A DNA stretch of 64,000 nt from Paenibacillus marchantiae (lineage in GTDB: Bacteria > Bacillota > Bacilli > Paenibacillales > Paenibacillaceae), in contig NZ_CP118270.1 in NCBI RefSeq assembly GCF_028771845.1, forward strand, positions 5,828,001 through 5,892,000, in the 5' to 3' direction. The translations under genes and the position numbers were made by a program. The notes under the pieces are model-generated. The model was not told the DNA's origin. It searched no databases and saw nothing but the letters and a program-made list of their open reading frames with translations. Shown piece by piece: positions 53,899 to 63,672 of this stretch (position 1 is its first letter; the number at the start of each line of letters is the position of its first letter).

Positions 53899-54711
53899 CT
53901 AGATGCGCATGAGCTGCCTGAATTCTTTGACTTTGCCCCGGCTAACCGGTACTTCAGCCTCCAGATCACGCAAACGAAGCAGGTACGTATTGTTAAACCA
54001 AGGCACAATTTCACGGATTTGAGACAAATTCACGACGTAAGAACGATGGCAGCGGAAAAAGGTTTCCTGCGGCAATCGCCCGTGAAAATCCGAAATACTG
54101 ACCGGCATCGTAAACTCACCGTTTTTGGTATACACCTTCGTTACTTTCTCTTGTGCTTCTGCATAATAAATATCGGCGGTGTCTGTCACAATAATATTGT
54201 CATTGCGCAGCAGGTTAATGCGTCGTTCCGTCTGGATATTGGATTCCCGTGCCTGCATATTTGCTGCAGACCATTCATCGTTGGCTTGAGCCGCATTGTG
54301 AGCCTGCCCATCGTCACTGCTGTGTTCACGTTTCTCCTGCTCTAGATCCCGTTTGAACGCCGTTTCGAGTTTATTCAGCATCGCGGCAATTCGTTTCTCA
54401 TCATAGGGCTTCAGAATATAGTCAAACGCCTCCAGCTCAAACGCTTCAGCCGCATGCTCCTTATAAGCCGTTGTGAATACGATATATGGCTTGCTCGCAA
54501 ACTTTCCAATATGATGTGCCAGCATCATGCCGTCCAGCGAAGGGATATTTATATCAAGAAAAATAACGTCGACTTCCTGCTCCTGCAGAAACTTCAGCAC
54601 ATCCAGTCCATCTTCCAGACAATCTACCACTTCAATTTGGCTATGTTCCTGTATCAAGTAATTCAGTTCCTCACTTGCCGGAATTTCATCTTCAACAATA
54701 AGGGCTCTCAT
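53899..54711 (-). CDS. LytTR-family response regulator
   Basis: The 270-residue protein has a receiver domain (1-120, phosphoacceptor Asp53 in VIFLDINIPSLDG, Lys in YDYILKPYDEKR), a polar linker (135-170), and a LytTR DNA-binding domain (about 172-270: RINLLRNDNIIVTDTADIY; FFRCHRSYVVNLSQIREI). It starts 10 bases after the kinase stop with AAGGTG upstream, so the pair is one operon. The likely target is the OFA transporter gene. Confidence 0.92.
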   Translation of the reverse strand: MRALIVEDEIPASEELNYLIQEHSQIEVVDCLEDGLDVLKFLQEQEVDVIFLDINIPSLDGMMLAHHIGKFASKPYIVFTTAYKEHAAEAFELEAFDYILKPYDEKRIAAMLNKLETAFKRDLEQEKREHSSDDGQAHNAAQANDEWSAANMQARESNIQTERRINLLRNDNIIVTDTADIYYAEAQEKVTKVYTKNGEFTMPVSISDFHGRLPQETFFRCHRSYVVNLSQIREIVPWFNNTYLLRLRDLEAEVPVSRGKVKEFRQLMRI

Positions 54712-54721
54712 CGACAGTTCA

Positions 54722-56392
54722 TCACCTTGTTACTACATCTCCTTTGGGTACATCAAATAAAATATCGGTTCCATGCTCCAGCCGTGTAATTGTTAACCCT
54801 TGTCCATAAATGAGCTTCACCCGACGATGCACGTTGTACAACCCGATCTGGTTGACTGGCATCCGGTCATGGTAAACACGCTCAATAATGTCGGCTCCAA
54901 TGCCTGCTCCTGTGTCACTGACCCCAATTCGCACAAAGTCAGGATAATCCTGTACCCGAATCCGTACAGTCCCGGGTCCTTTCACCTTGAGAATACCGTG
55001 GATAATGGCATTTTCCACAAGTGGCTGGATGACCAGACTTGGAATATGCACAGCCACCTCATCAATATCATAGATGACGTTAAGCCTGCTGCCGAAGCGC
55101 GCCTTCTCGATTTCCACATAATTGCGGACCTGCTCCAACTCCTTGTGAATATCGATAAGCTCATCCGATAGCTCCAGGTTATAGCGCATATATCCAGACA
55201 GATTCACAATCAATTCGCGTGCCCGATCCGGCTTGGTGCGAATGGATGAGGCAATGGCGTTCAGCGCATTGAATAGAAAATGAGGATGAATTGTAGTCTG
55301 CAATGCACGCAGCTCCGCTTTATTGGCCGCAGCCTTGATCTCCTCCACACGTGATACTTCCATCTGGGTGGAAATAATCTGGGACAGGCCCACAGCCATC
55401 GTTTGCAACGGATACGTAATCTTGTACGCTTTGCGGTAATAGATTTTCAAGGCACCCGTTACTTCGCCCCGCTCTTTGAGTGGAATGATGAGGAGGGAGT
55501 GGATATCCGGCGTTTTTTCGTCAATGACATCATTGCTGATCGTAATCTCTCCGCTGGAGATCGTCTTCTTCGTCATCTCACTAATAATTTCATTACCGAT
55601 GTGATATCGTTCCTCACCAAATCCCACATAAGCCAGTACATTTCGGGTATCCGTAATCGCAACCGCATCAGCCTGAATATCCTCCTGAATAATCCGGCAG
55701 ATCGTACGCAGGGAGTCTTCATCAATGGAACGGAAGTACGGCAAGGTCTTATTGGCAATCTCCAGCGCCAGCTTGGCCTGACGAGCTGCAATCATTTCCT
55801 TTTCCCCTTCCACACTCTGCACCAGCAGTACGATTAGCCCAATATTCACCTCACCTAATATCATCGGCAGCGCAATCTTCGAGACAATGTCGGCCCCCAG
55901 TGGATCGGGATAGGAATACAGCAGGATGAGCAGCATCGTAAGCGCCTCACAGATCATTCCGGCCGCAATACCGATCATCCAGCGCTTCGACTTAGGCGTA
56001 TACTTATGTATATACCCGGAGACCAAACCTGCAAGGATACTCGTGATCAGGCACGGGATCGCCGTAACTCCATCCATATCGATTAAATATCGATGCACCC
56101 CGGACACAATCCCGGTAATGATGCCTACAGGCCCCCCGAACAGAATACCGCCAGACATAACAGCAATAATGCGCACATTCACCAGAGAGCCTTCCACATT
56201 AATACCGGTATAGGTACCGAAGATAGCAAATGCACAGAATAACAACGTAACCGCAATGTACTCCTGCCATCTCAATTTTCCCTTTTGCAATATCTGTCTA
56301 AACCGCGGTATCCTCGACAGAAAGAATAAAAATATAATCAGCAGTGCCGCACGTTCAAACAAACCCAGCAGCATCGTAAACATCTCCGTCAA
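54722..56392 (-). CDS. LytS-type sensor histidine kinase
   Basis: The 556-residue membrane kinase has about six N-terminal membrane segments of the 5TM-LYT type ([37 protein letters not shown]), a GAF domain (about 215-340), a His-kinase domain with the phosphorylated His in [14 protein letters not shown], and an ATPase domain ([21 protein letters not shown]). In B. subtilis and E. coli this class senses extracellular pyruvate. The TTG at 56392 is chosen because GGAGG lies 8 bases upstream and the protein then begins like B. subtilis LytS. Confidence 0.92.
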   Translation of the reverse strand: MTEMFTMLLGLFERAALLIIFLFFLSRIPRFRQILQKGKLRWQEYIAVTLLFCAFAIFGTYTGINVEGSLVNVRIIAVMSGGILFGGPVGIITGIVSGVHRYLIDMDGVTAIPCLITSILAGLVSGYIHKYTPKSKRWMIGIAAGMICEALTMLLILLYSYPDPLGADIVSKIALPMILGEVNIGLIVLLVQSVEGEKEMIAARQAKLALEIANKTLPYFRSIDEDSLRTICRIIQEDIQADAVAITDTRNVLAYVGFGEERYHIGNEIISEMTKKTISSGEITISNDVIDEKTPDIHSLLIIPLKERGEVTGALKIYYRKAYKITYPLQTMAVGLSQIISTQMEVSRVEEIKAAANKAELRALQTTIHPHFLFNALNAIASSIRTKPDRARELIVNLSGYMRYNLELSDELIDIHKELEQVRNYVEIEKARFGSRLNVIYDIDEVAVHIPSLVIQPLVENAIIHGILKVKGPGTVRIRVQDYPDFVRIGVSDTGAGIGADIIERVYHDRMPVNQIGLYNVHRRVKLIYGQGLTITRLEHGTDILFDVPKGDVVTR

Positions 56393-56726
56393 TCTGACTT
56401 CCTCCACATCCGTCAAAAATAAACGCCCATTATCGCAGCAGCGTTTTCCTCACCTTGAAATCCATGTATGCTCGTATGCAACAGTTTACCGCTCCCCCAG
56501 AAGGAAAGCAAAGTCGATCCTGTGAAAATGGAAGTAGCCGAAAGTCGCTAACCTATTGAACAGACGATACGGAATTCATTTTGCTCCAAACCATTCTCTT
56601 CCCTACCAACAAAGCTTCACTTACCTACACATATAACTCCACTTCCAGAAATCCACTGTGTTATAATTAATTGGAACATTATGCTAATTAATTAAACTGA
56701 AATTTATTTAAGAAAGGTGTATTTAA
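56393..56726. other. Divergent gene-free gap upstream of lytS
   Basis: About 330 bases between the kinase and a small membrane-protein gene. AT-rich, presumably carrying both promoters; no repeat, hairpin or coding frame was supported. Confidence 0.35.
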
Positions 56727-56984
56727 ATGTTTGTAATGCTACTGATAGGCTCACTCCTGCTTTTTAGTGGTTTGTGGTACATCATTTACTTTATCTCGAA
56801 ACGTACCAAAAACCCTAATCGCTCGTCTGCTCATGTGCTGAGAGTGATTTTAAGTATTTCGATCCTCGTACTAATAGTTGAAAACTACATATACGAAACA
56901 GTACCTTCTAATGCCATTTTAATTTTAGTATTTATTGCATCTTTAATAGCCACTAGCCCTTATTTTGTTAAGAATAAAGAATGA
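56727..56984 (+). CDS. Small membrane protein of unknown function
   Basis: The 85-residue protein has three hydrophobic segments (about 2-22, 37-55, 60-77) with a basic loop KRTKNPNRSSAH. AGAAAGGTG precedes the ATG. No family recognised. The gene is AT-rich compared with its neighbours and is followed 95 bases later by a lipoprotein gene, so both may have been gained together. Confidence 0.6.
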   Translation: MFVMLLIGSLLLFSGLWYIIYFISKRTKNPNRSSAHVLRVILSISILVLIVENYIYETVPSNAILILVFIASLIATSPYFVKNKE

Positions 56985-57078
56985 TGGGATGACACCAGTT
57001 TCCTGCCTCTCTCCTATTAGAACTGGATTATAATCAACATGCTTCGTTTATCTCGCATTCCAAGGAGGAGTTTCCTTA

Positions 57079-57660
57079 ATGAAAAATCTCTCTTGTGGTA
57101 TTTTATCTCTATGTATAATTGGAGCCTTACTTCTTTCTGCATGCGGAAAAGCGGACGACAATTACCCCCTTTCCAATAGCGAAAAACCTAGCAACACAAC
57201 AAGCGGAGCCCCTTCAACCAACATTACACCAAAAAACTTTGAAAGTCTGATTGAGCCAGCGGAGATTGAAGAAATTAAGGACATCACAGCGGCCGAATTT
57301 AAGAAGGGCGTCTACATTGATTTCGACAAATATAAAAGCAGCTTCTTTGACGAAAAGATTATCTCTAAGTTAAGGAACAATCTGGAATCGATTGTAGAGA
57401 ACAACGAAAAAAAGTTTAAGCAGAATCTGAATAACAAGTCTTTGGAATCCATTAGAGAAGGCTTTTATTACAAAAACACAGCCGATCAATTCATGTTCTA
57501 TGAGTTGGATCTTTTAGAAAAACTCGATCATCCAGAACAAATTAGAGTAGGTGTGCGCTTTGTTAGAAAGTCCTCAGACGGTAGTATTGAGAATCAAGGC
57601 ATTACCTACTTCTTTACTAAAAACGAAAAAGGTGACTGGGGTATTGAAAACATAGATTAA
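57079..57660 (+). CDS. Lipoprotein of unknown function
   Basis: The 193-residue protein has a lipoprotein signal with lipobox LSAC (Cys21), a Ser/Thr/Asn-rich linker (30-55), and a mixed helix-strand domain ending FFTKNEKGDWGIENID. The ending resembles small secreted domains of unknown role. A strong AAGGAGGAG site precedes the ATG. AT-rich, no named domain. Confidence 0.68.
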   Translation: MKNLSCGILSLCIIGALLLSACGKADDNYPLSNSEKPSNTTSGAPSTNITPKNFESLIEPAEIEEIKDITAAEFKKGVYIDFDKYKSSFFDEKIISKLRNNLESIVENNEKKFKQNLNNKSLESIREGFYYKNTADQFMFYELDLLEKLDHPEQIRVGVRFVRKSSDGSIENQGITYFFTKNEKGDWGIENID

Positions 57661-57743
57661 ATCCCAACTTGAAAATTTAAAGGAGATTTAATCCAATAGT
57701 ATTTTGTATCAAGTAACACATGTTCTTGACTAAAACAATCAAA

Positions 57744-57784
57744 AGGGCGGTCCATAAGTCATATTCCTGACTTATGAACCGCCC
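57744..57784. terminator. Long hairpin, probable terminator
   Basis: GGGCGGT-C-CATAAGTCA pairs with TGACTTATG-A-ACCGCCC around a 6-base loop, a 17-bp stem. T residues follow only on the minus strand, so it may act mainly against transcripts from the spoVIF side. Confidence 0.65.
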
Positions 57785-57830
57785 CATCCACTAAAATTAC
57801 TTCATACACATTCGATGTAATTTGGTTTTT

Positions 57831-58055
57831 ATAAAATGAACTTCCAGTTACACAGTAACGGAGAGTGCAGAACCAATCTGGAGAAGCGAAGCTAAAAGCT
57901 TTCTGAAAGAAAGCTGCATCGGAAGCATACGCTCGCCTTTATCACCGGATTTTACCCTTTCAAAGGGTAATTCAAAAAAATCCGGGGATAACAGCGATCG
58001 GAAGATGGTACTGCACTCGGAGTGGCCACGTGTAACACCCTGTAGTTCATTTTAT
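57831..58055 (-). repeat. Interspersed palindromic repeat, copy D (longest, with 12-bp terminal inverted repeats)
   Basis: Perfect terminal inverted repeats ATAAAATGAACT and AGTTCATTTTAT bound 225 bp. Inside are second arms GTTACAC/GTGTAAC, third arms GTGCAGAACC/GGTACTGCAC, and the shared central stem. An extra hairpin, AGCTTTCT/AGAAAGCT, accounts for most of the added length. Orientation is opposite to copies A-C. Confidence 0.82.
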
Positions 58056-58079
58056 ACCACCCAACATTCCATCGAATCC

Positions 58080-58367
58080 CTACCTAAACATGCCCCACAA
58101 CTTAATCAAATGAAACGTATTGTTCGGATCGATCTTCTGCGCAAGAACAAAAGCAACAAATTGTTCCTCCTGAGTCGCAGAAAAATTCTCGTTCAAAATG
58201 ACCGCTGACGACTTGACCAGCCTTCTTACCTTGGCCTTATCCTGCAAATCGGACTTGGTGACCCCATCTATCAACTTTTTGATACGCTCTTTGACAGCGG
58301 GATTTTTCATCTTTGTTTTGATCCGCTCCACCAGCTGCGGACTGATTCCATATTGTTGGTAACCCAA
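58080..58367 (-). CDS. Stage VI sporulation protein F-like
   Basis: The 95-residue helical protein resembles the SpoVIF family of late spore-coat assembly factors (ERIKTKMKNPAVKERIKKLI; KVRRLVKSSAVILNENFS). The TTG at 58367 is taken as start because AGGAGG lies 11 bases upstream and the product then reads MGYQQYGISPQLV; the GTG within the ribosome site itself is unlikely. The match is by overall pattern, not by a strict motif, so moderate confidence. Confidence 0.65.
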   Translation of the reverse strand: MGYQQYGISPQLVERIKTKMKNPAVKERIKKLIDGVTKSDLQDKAKVRRLVKSSAVILNENFSATQEEQFVAFVLAQKIDPNNTFHLIKLWGMFR

Positions 58368-58480
58368 AACGAACAGCACCTCCTGAATAATGAACTCACT
58401 TCTTATTCATATGACAGGAGGGCCTGTACACTTGACATTTTCCCACGGAAAATGTGGAAAACCACACATTCATAGCCCGA

Positions 58481-60526
58481 TCAATCGATCAGATCACCCT
58501 GGAATACTTGCTGCTGCTGTAAAAAGTCACGTAAAGGAGCGTAGTCAACAGACGTCCAGAAGCTCGCATCCGCAATCAGGCTGGAGACGTCATCTCGCGC
58601 CTGCTCCAATACCTCAAAATCTGCAACCATGTCGGCAAGACGGAACTCCGGTAATCCACTTTGCTTGGTGCCAAAGAAATCGCCCGGTCCCCGCAGATCC
58701 AGATCTCGACGGGATACCTCGAATCCATCTTCGGTTTCCGTCATGACCTTCATGCGCTCCTGCCCCACCTCTGTCTTGGGGTCTGCAATGAGTACACAAT
58801 AGGATGCATGAGCGCCCCGACCGACCCGACCACGAAGCTGATGCAGCTGCGATAGACCGAAGCGGTCCGCATCCATAATGACCATCAGCGTTGCGTTAGG
58901 CACATCGACCCCGACCTCCACAACTGTTGTGGAGACCAGAAGCTGAATTTCGTTGCTGTAAAAGTCACGCATCATCTCTTCCTTCTCGCCAGTCGTCATC
59001 CGTCCATGCAGCAGACCTACACGGTACTTCGGAAAGTTCTGTTGCATCTGGATATGCAGGTCAATGGCATTCTGTACATCCAGCTTCTCCGACTCTTCAA
59101 TGAGCGGGCAGATCAGATAGGCCTGACGTCCCTGGTCCACTTCTCGCGAAATAAAACCAAGAACCCGGTCCATCATGTCATGCTTGACCCAGTACGTCGA
59201 GATAGGAATCCGCCCCTTTGGACGTTCCGAGATGGTCGATACTTCAATATCACCAAAAGCTGTAATGGCAAGCGTTCGCGGTATCGGCGTCGCCGTCATC
59301 GTTAACACATCCGGGTTATAGCCTTTACGCCGCAAAATGCTGCGCTGGTTCACACCGAAGCGATGCTGTTCATCTGTAACAACAAGACCCAAGTCACGGA
59401 AAAATACATCCTCCTGAATCAAAGCGTGTGTACCCACAACGATATCGATCATACCCATCTGCAAGGATGCAATCAGATCTTTGCGCTTTCGTCCATTCAC
59501 GCTGCCCGTTAACAGCCCTACAGTTACGCCAAAAGGTTCAAACAGCTTTTGCAGTGAGCGCATATGCTGTTCTGCCAGAATCTCCGTAGGGACCATCAGA
59601 GCCCCCTGAAAACCGGAACGAACGGTCGTATACAGCGCGATCGCCGCAATAACCGTTTTACCTGAGCCTACATCTCCCTGCAGCAATCGATTCATCGAAT
59701 ACGGTGAACGCATATCATGCAGAATTTCAAGCTCTACCTTCTTCTGTGCATCCGTCAGTTCAAATGGCAAACTGCGAACAAACTCCCGAATCGTCGTATT
59801 ATCCGTTGTGTGCACTACACCATCCATACGATCCCGGTTCAATGCACGATACGCCTGCATCTTGAGTTGAAACAAAAATAGCTCCTCATACACCATCCGC
59901 TGTCTGGCCTGCTGGCCTTCCCGGTTATCCTGCGGACGGTGAATCCCGGCAATCGCCTGTTTGCGAGGCATGAATCCATATTTGTTCATGAGTGATTGAG
60001 GCAGAATTTCGGGGATCATTTCCCCGAATTGGACTAATCCCTGATTAATCGTTTTGCGCATCCATGACTGCGTTAGCTTGCCGGTTACCGAATACACAGG
60101 CTGCAGCGTGCCCGATCGTCCTTCCCCTTTATCCGGGAATTCCGAGTCCGTTACGGTCATCTGCATACGCTTCTGTTCCCATTTCCCCGTAATAACAATC
60201 TCCCGATTGGGCGTAAGCTGTTCTTTCAGAAAATGCCGATTGAACCAGGTGGCTGAAATCATCCATTCTTCCGTCATCACCTTACAGGTAAGGCGTGACT
60301 TTTTGCCATAACGCTGCAACACTGGGATGCCCATCACTTTACCCTGTACCGTAATTTTGTCCCCGTCCTTCACTTCACTGAGCGAACGCAGCCGATAATC
60401 CTCATAACGGAACGGATAATATTCAAGCAAGTCTTTTACAGTAGAGATGCCAAAGGCGTGAAGCTCTCCCTCTTTGAGAGCACTCACGCCGCTAATTTGT
60501 TTAACCGATATTTCTTCCCATTTCAT
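58481..60526 (-). CDS. recG: ATP-dependent DNA helicase RecG
   Basis: The 681-residue protein, the usual RecG length, has an N-terminal wedge domain, Walker A GDVGSGKTVIAAIAL, a DEQH box in VTDEQHRFGVNQRS, and motif VI QLRGRVGRGAHASY. RecG remodels stalled replication forks and branch-migrates Holliday junctions. Start ATG 60526 follows GAGGG and lies 10 bases after the degV stop, so it is the last gene of the yloV-degV-recG transcript. Confidence 0.96.
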   Translation of the reverse strand: MKWEEISVKQISGVSALKEGELHAFGISTVKDLLEYYPFRYEDYRLRSLSEVKDGDKITVQGKVMGIPVLQRYGKKSRLTCKVMTEEWMISATWFNRHFLKEQLTPNREIVITGKWEQKRMQMTVTDSEFPDKGEGRSGTLQPVYSVTGKLTQSWMRKTINQGLVQFGEMIPEILPQSLMNKYGFMPRKQAIAGIHRPQDNREGQQARQRMVYEELFLFQLKMQAYRALNRDRMDGVVHTTDNTTIREFVRSLPFELTDAQKKVELEILHDMRSPYSMNRLLQGDVGSGKTVIAAIALYTTVRSGFQGALMVPTEILAEQHMRSLQKLFEPFGVTVGLLTGSVNGRKRKDLIASLQMGMIDIVVGTHALIQEDVFFRDLGLVVTDEQHRFGVNQRSILRRKGYNPDVLTMTATPIPRTLAITAFGDIEVSTISERPKGRIPISTYWVKHDMMDRVLGFISREVDQGRQAYLICPLIEESEKLDVQNAIDLHIQMQQNFPKYRVGLLHGRMTTGEKEEMMRDFYSNEIQLLVSTTVVEVGVDVPNATLMVIMDADRFGLSQLHQLRGRVGRGAHASYCVLIADPKTEVGQERMKVMTETEDGFEVSRRDLDLRGPGDFFGTKQSGLPEFRLADMVADFEVLEQARDDVSSLIADASFWTSVDYAPLRDFLQQQQVFQGDLID

Positions 60527-60536
60527 GTCTAATCCC

Positions 60537-61400
60537 TCATTCCGGAACAGGCCACATAAAGATGGCAATTACGCCAGGCCCAACATGGCTGCCAACGACA
60601 GCTCCAATATTGGTATACACCACTTCATTCAGTGTAAAATGTCCACGTAATTGCTCTGCACAAGCGATCGCTGATCCGGGGTCTGCGGTATGACCTACCG
60701 CCAGATTAACACGTTGACCCGCCAGATCCTGCTGAAACAGCTCAATAATGCGTGCCATGGCTTTTTTGTGACCTCTGACTTTCTCCACTGCGTAAATAAC
60801 GCCTTCCTCATCAATGGACAAGATCGGTTTAATATTCAGCAATGTTCCCAAGATGGCCGCAGCTTTGCCAATCCGACCGCCTTTCTGCAGATACTCCAAT
60901 GTATCTACGAGAAAGAACAGCTTGCGGCTCTTCTGCATGGCTGCTACAGCCGCAGTGATCTCCGCAGCGGATTTGCCTTGTTCGGCAAGCTCGGCAGCCT
61001 GTACGACCAATAAACCATATCCATAGGATGCAGACTTCGAATCCAGTACCGTTATATCGCCCTCACGTTCCAGCAACGATTTGCCGAGCAGTGCCGATTG
61101 ATAGGTACCACTCATGCCGGAAGACAAATGAATCGATACAATGGGCCGTTCCGGGTTCTCATCCAACAGCGTGTTATAGATATTCATAAAATCGGTGGGA
61201 GAAGGCTGTGAGGTTGTAGGCAGCACAGATACCTTCTCCAATTTTGCATAGAACTGTTCCGAAGTCAGATCAACGCCGTCTGCATAAGCTTCTTCCCCGA
61301 ACAAAACACGCAGCGGAACAACATGAATCCCGTATTTACGGATCAGTTCTTCCGGTATATCTGCCGTGCTATCGGTTACGATCGCAACCTTGTGGCTCAT
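60537..61400 (-). CDS. DegV-family fatty-acid-binding protein (FakB-like)
   Basis: The 287-residue cytosolic protein has the DegV opening VAIVTDSTADIPEELI, TTSQPSPTDF, VSIHLSSGMSGTYQSA and the fatty-acid pocket region of the family. FakB proteins bind a fatty acid and present it to the kinase FakA for phosphorylation. The adjacent upstream gene is the FakA homologue, supporting that role. GAGGAGGGG precedes the ATG. Confidence 0.9.
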   Translation of the reverse strand: MSHKVAIVTDSTADIPEELIRKYGIHVVPLRVLFGEEAYADGVDLTSEQFYAKLEKVSVLPTTSQPSPTDFMNIYNTLLDENPERPIVSIHLSSGMSGTYQSALLGKSLLEREGDITVLDSKSASYGYGLLVVQAAELAEQGKSAAEITAAVAAMQKSRKLFFLVDTLEYLQKGGRIGKAAAILGTLLNIKPILSIDEEGVIYAVEKVRGHKKAMARIIELFQQDLAGQRVNLAVGHTADPGSAIACAEQLRGHFTLNEVVYTNIGAVVGSHVGPGVIAIFMWPVPE

Positions 61401-61428
61401 CAGATCCCCTCCTCTTTGCTTAAGTGCT

Positions 61429-63237
61429 TTAGGACTCTACAGAGAACAAATAATAATAAACCGGCTGTCCTCCAAGATGCACCTCTACCTCAGCATCAGG
61501 ATATTGTTCTTCAAGCCATGTGACAAGCGCAGCGGTAATCTCAGGGGTAGCCTCGTCCCCTTCAAGGATGGTCACCACTTCATCTCCGCTCTCCATCATC
61601 TGTTGCAGCAGACCTTCACATGCGTGCAGCATGCTTTCGTCCGTTGCCACGATCTTGGAATTATGGATACCGATGTAGTGTCCCGCTTTGATATCAAGCT
61701 CATCATATTGTGTATCTCTGACCGCATGAGTCACTTGACCGGACTGTACCCGGCTAATCGCCTCAAGCATATGGTCACGGTTGGTTTCTGCAGACTCATC
61801 CTCCTGGAAAGCAAAAGCCGCTGCCATACCCTGAGGGATTGTCTTGCTCGGAATCACAATAATTCGACGCTCATCTTCAAGCAACTCCCTAGCCTGCTCG
61901 GCAGCAAGTACAATATTGGAGTTGTTCGGCAAAATAAATACCTGTTCTGCCGCGATCGAACGCACCGCTTTCACAAAATCTTCAGTGCTCGGATTCATCG
62001 TCTGTCCACCAGACAGAACAACATCCACGCCAAGACTCTGGAAAATCTCTGCAATGCCGTCACCGGAAGATACCGCGATGAAACCATATGGTGCCATCTC
62101 ATCTGCTGGGAGCACGGCTTTTTCCACGCTACGCGCCGCTTCAGGCGGAATCTCTGCGAACAGCTCAGGCGAAGGCGCAATGTCCATGCCTGCTGTCAGC
62201 AGATCACGATGCTGCTCACGCATATTGAGAATATGAATTTGTGTGATTTCGCCATAACGGAGAGCCAGGTTTAATACATCCCCAGGTGTCTTGGAATGCA
62301 CGTGAACCTTAATCACTTCATCGTCAGCAATAATAATGATGGAATCCCCGTTAACTGACAACGCTTTCCGGAATGCTTCGTCATCAAATGCAACACCTGC
62401 GTTCTCTCCAAGCTCGCGGTTTATAAAGAACTCCATGTCATACAGGAACTCAATATCTTCCGTTTCCAGTCGCGCCTGGGCAGACATTGGCATCTCTGGC
62501 ACGATTACCTGCTGTGCAGGCTTCGCAGAAACCACTTCTGACGGTGCAGCCGGTTTCAATGCAGATGCCGCTACGGTTGGTTGTACGTCTCTCTGGAAGG
62601 ATGTACGACTTGCCCCGTCCGTTTGCAACAGAACGTCCATAAAGCCTTCGTAAATATATACAAGCCCCTGGCCGCCTGAATCCACAACACCAACCTGTTT
62701 CAATACAGGCAGCAATTCCGGAGTCATTGCCAGTGCTTCTTTTGCTTTTAACAATACTTCATTCATTAATTCAGTTATATCATTCGTCCGTCTTGCGTAG
62801 TAGCTGGCATGTTTCGCCGCTTCCTTGGCTACGGTAAGAATGGTCCCTTCAACGGGTTTCACTACGGCTTTATAAGCTGCGTCCACACCGTTCTGCAGGG
62901 CTGCGGCGAACTGGAGTGTATTCAGTTCCTCATAAGGAGCAGCTGAACGACTGAATCCGCGGAACAATTGCGATAATATTACTCCGGAATTCCCCCGTGC
63001 GCCCATAAGCAGGCCTTTTGATAAAATACCGGCAGCTTCTCCGATGGAGGCAGAACTCTTGCGTTTAATCTCTGCGACTCCTGCACTCATTGTCAAATTC
63101 ATGTTCGTTCCCGTGTCACCATCCGGCACAGGGAAAACATTCAGGGAATTGACGTGCTCTGCATGCTGTCCAAGTTGTTCCGCTCCGGCAAGTACCATTG
63201 CGGTGAAATCTGTTCCATTTAAAGAACGTATACTCAA
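61429..63237 (-). CDS. fakA: DAK2-domain fatty acid kinase, FakA/YloV
   Basis: The 602-residue protein begins MSIRSLNGTDFTAMVLAG as in Bacillus subtilis YloV, with the DAK2 kinase motifs NVFPVPDGDTGTNMNLT and GARGNSGVILSQLFRG, and a C-terminal DegV-like fold. It phosphorylates fatty acids bound to FakB for incorporation into phospholipid. The TTG start at 63237 follows AGGAAGGGG by 9 bases; the frame extends 12 codons further without a site. The yloU (Asp23) gene usual in front of it is not seen. Confidence 0.93.
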   Translation of the reverse strand: MSIRSLNGTDFTAMVLAGAEQLGQHAEHVNSLNVFPVPDGDTGTNMNLTMSAGVAEIKRKSSASIGEAAGILSKGLLMGARGNSGVILSQLFRGFSRSAAPYEELNTLQFAAALQNGVDAAYKAVVKPVEGTILTVAKEAAKHASYYARRTNDITELMNEVLLKAKEALAMTPELLPVLKQVGVVDSGGQGLVYIYEGFMDVLLQTDGASRTSFQRDVQPTVAASALKPAAPSEVVSAKPAQQVIVPEMPMSAQARLETEDIEFLYDMEFFINRELGENAGVAFDDEAFRKALSVNGDSIIIIADDEVIKVHVHSKTPGDVLNLALRYGEITQIHILNMREQHRDLLTAGMDIAPSPELFAEIPPEAARSVEKAVLPADEMAPYGFIAVSSGDGIAEIFQSLGVDVVLSGGQTMNPSTEDFVKAVRSIAAEQVFILPNNSNIVLAAEQARELLEDERRIIVIPSKTIPQGMAAAFAFQEDESAETNRDHMLEAISRVQSGQVTHAVRDTQYDELDIKAGHYIGIHNSKIVATDESMLHACEGLLQQMMESGDEVVTILEGDEATPEITAALVTWLEEQYPDAEVEVHLGGQPVYYYLFSVES

Positions 63238-63672
63238 GTGAGAATTCCCCTTCCTAGCTTGATACACGAACATCTTGCACCAAGATGTTATCTGGTCTGT
63301 TCATGCGCAAACGCTTATCGCGTTATTCTTCGTCCATACCTTGTCCGGCACAGGCATAATAATACAACATGTCAGCCGGATTAACGGTCTGGGCGGCCGG
63401 GCAACCGATATCCTGCAATTGCTCTGTTACCCCTAATTCGGGGCATACGGATATGCACCGGTATCAAGAGCCGGCATGAATGCCGCATGGAGACTGGTGC
63501 CAATGATGGAATGCCGCAGCTCACAGCGTTGCCAAAAAAGCAGACCACCGACCCTTTAAGGCCGGTTTTTTCTCCGGCTCCCCCGCGGCAACAGCCTGTT
63601 CAACGCTGTATTATGGACTATTCAACATTGTACTATATTAGACAGGAGAAATAAATAAAGTTTTTGGATCAG

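Larger units (their letters stand above)
57661..58079. other. Convergent gap with terminator and repeat copy D
   Basis: The 419 bases are explained by the long hairpin at 57744-57784 and repeat copy D at 57831-58055. Nothing else was seen. Confidence 0.55.

Noticed and set aside
63335-63440. A short minus-strand frame ending YYYACAGQGMDEE before yloV
   Set aside because: Only about 30 codons after a TTG with a weak site; protein-like in look but too short and unsupported to call.
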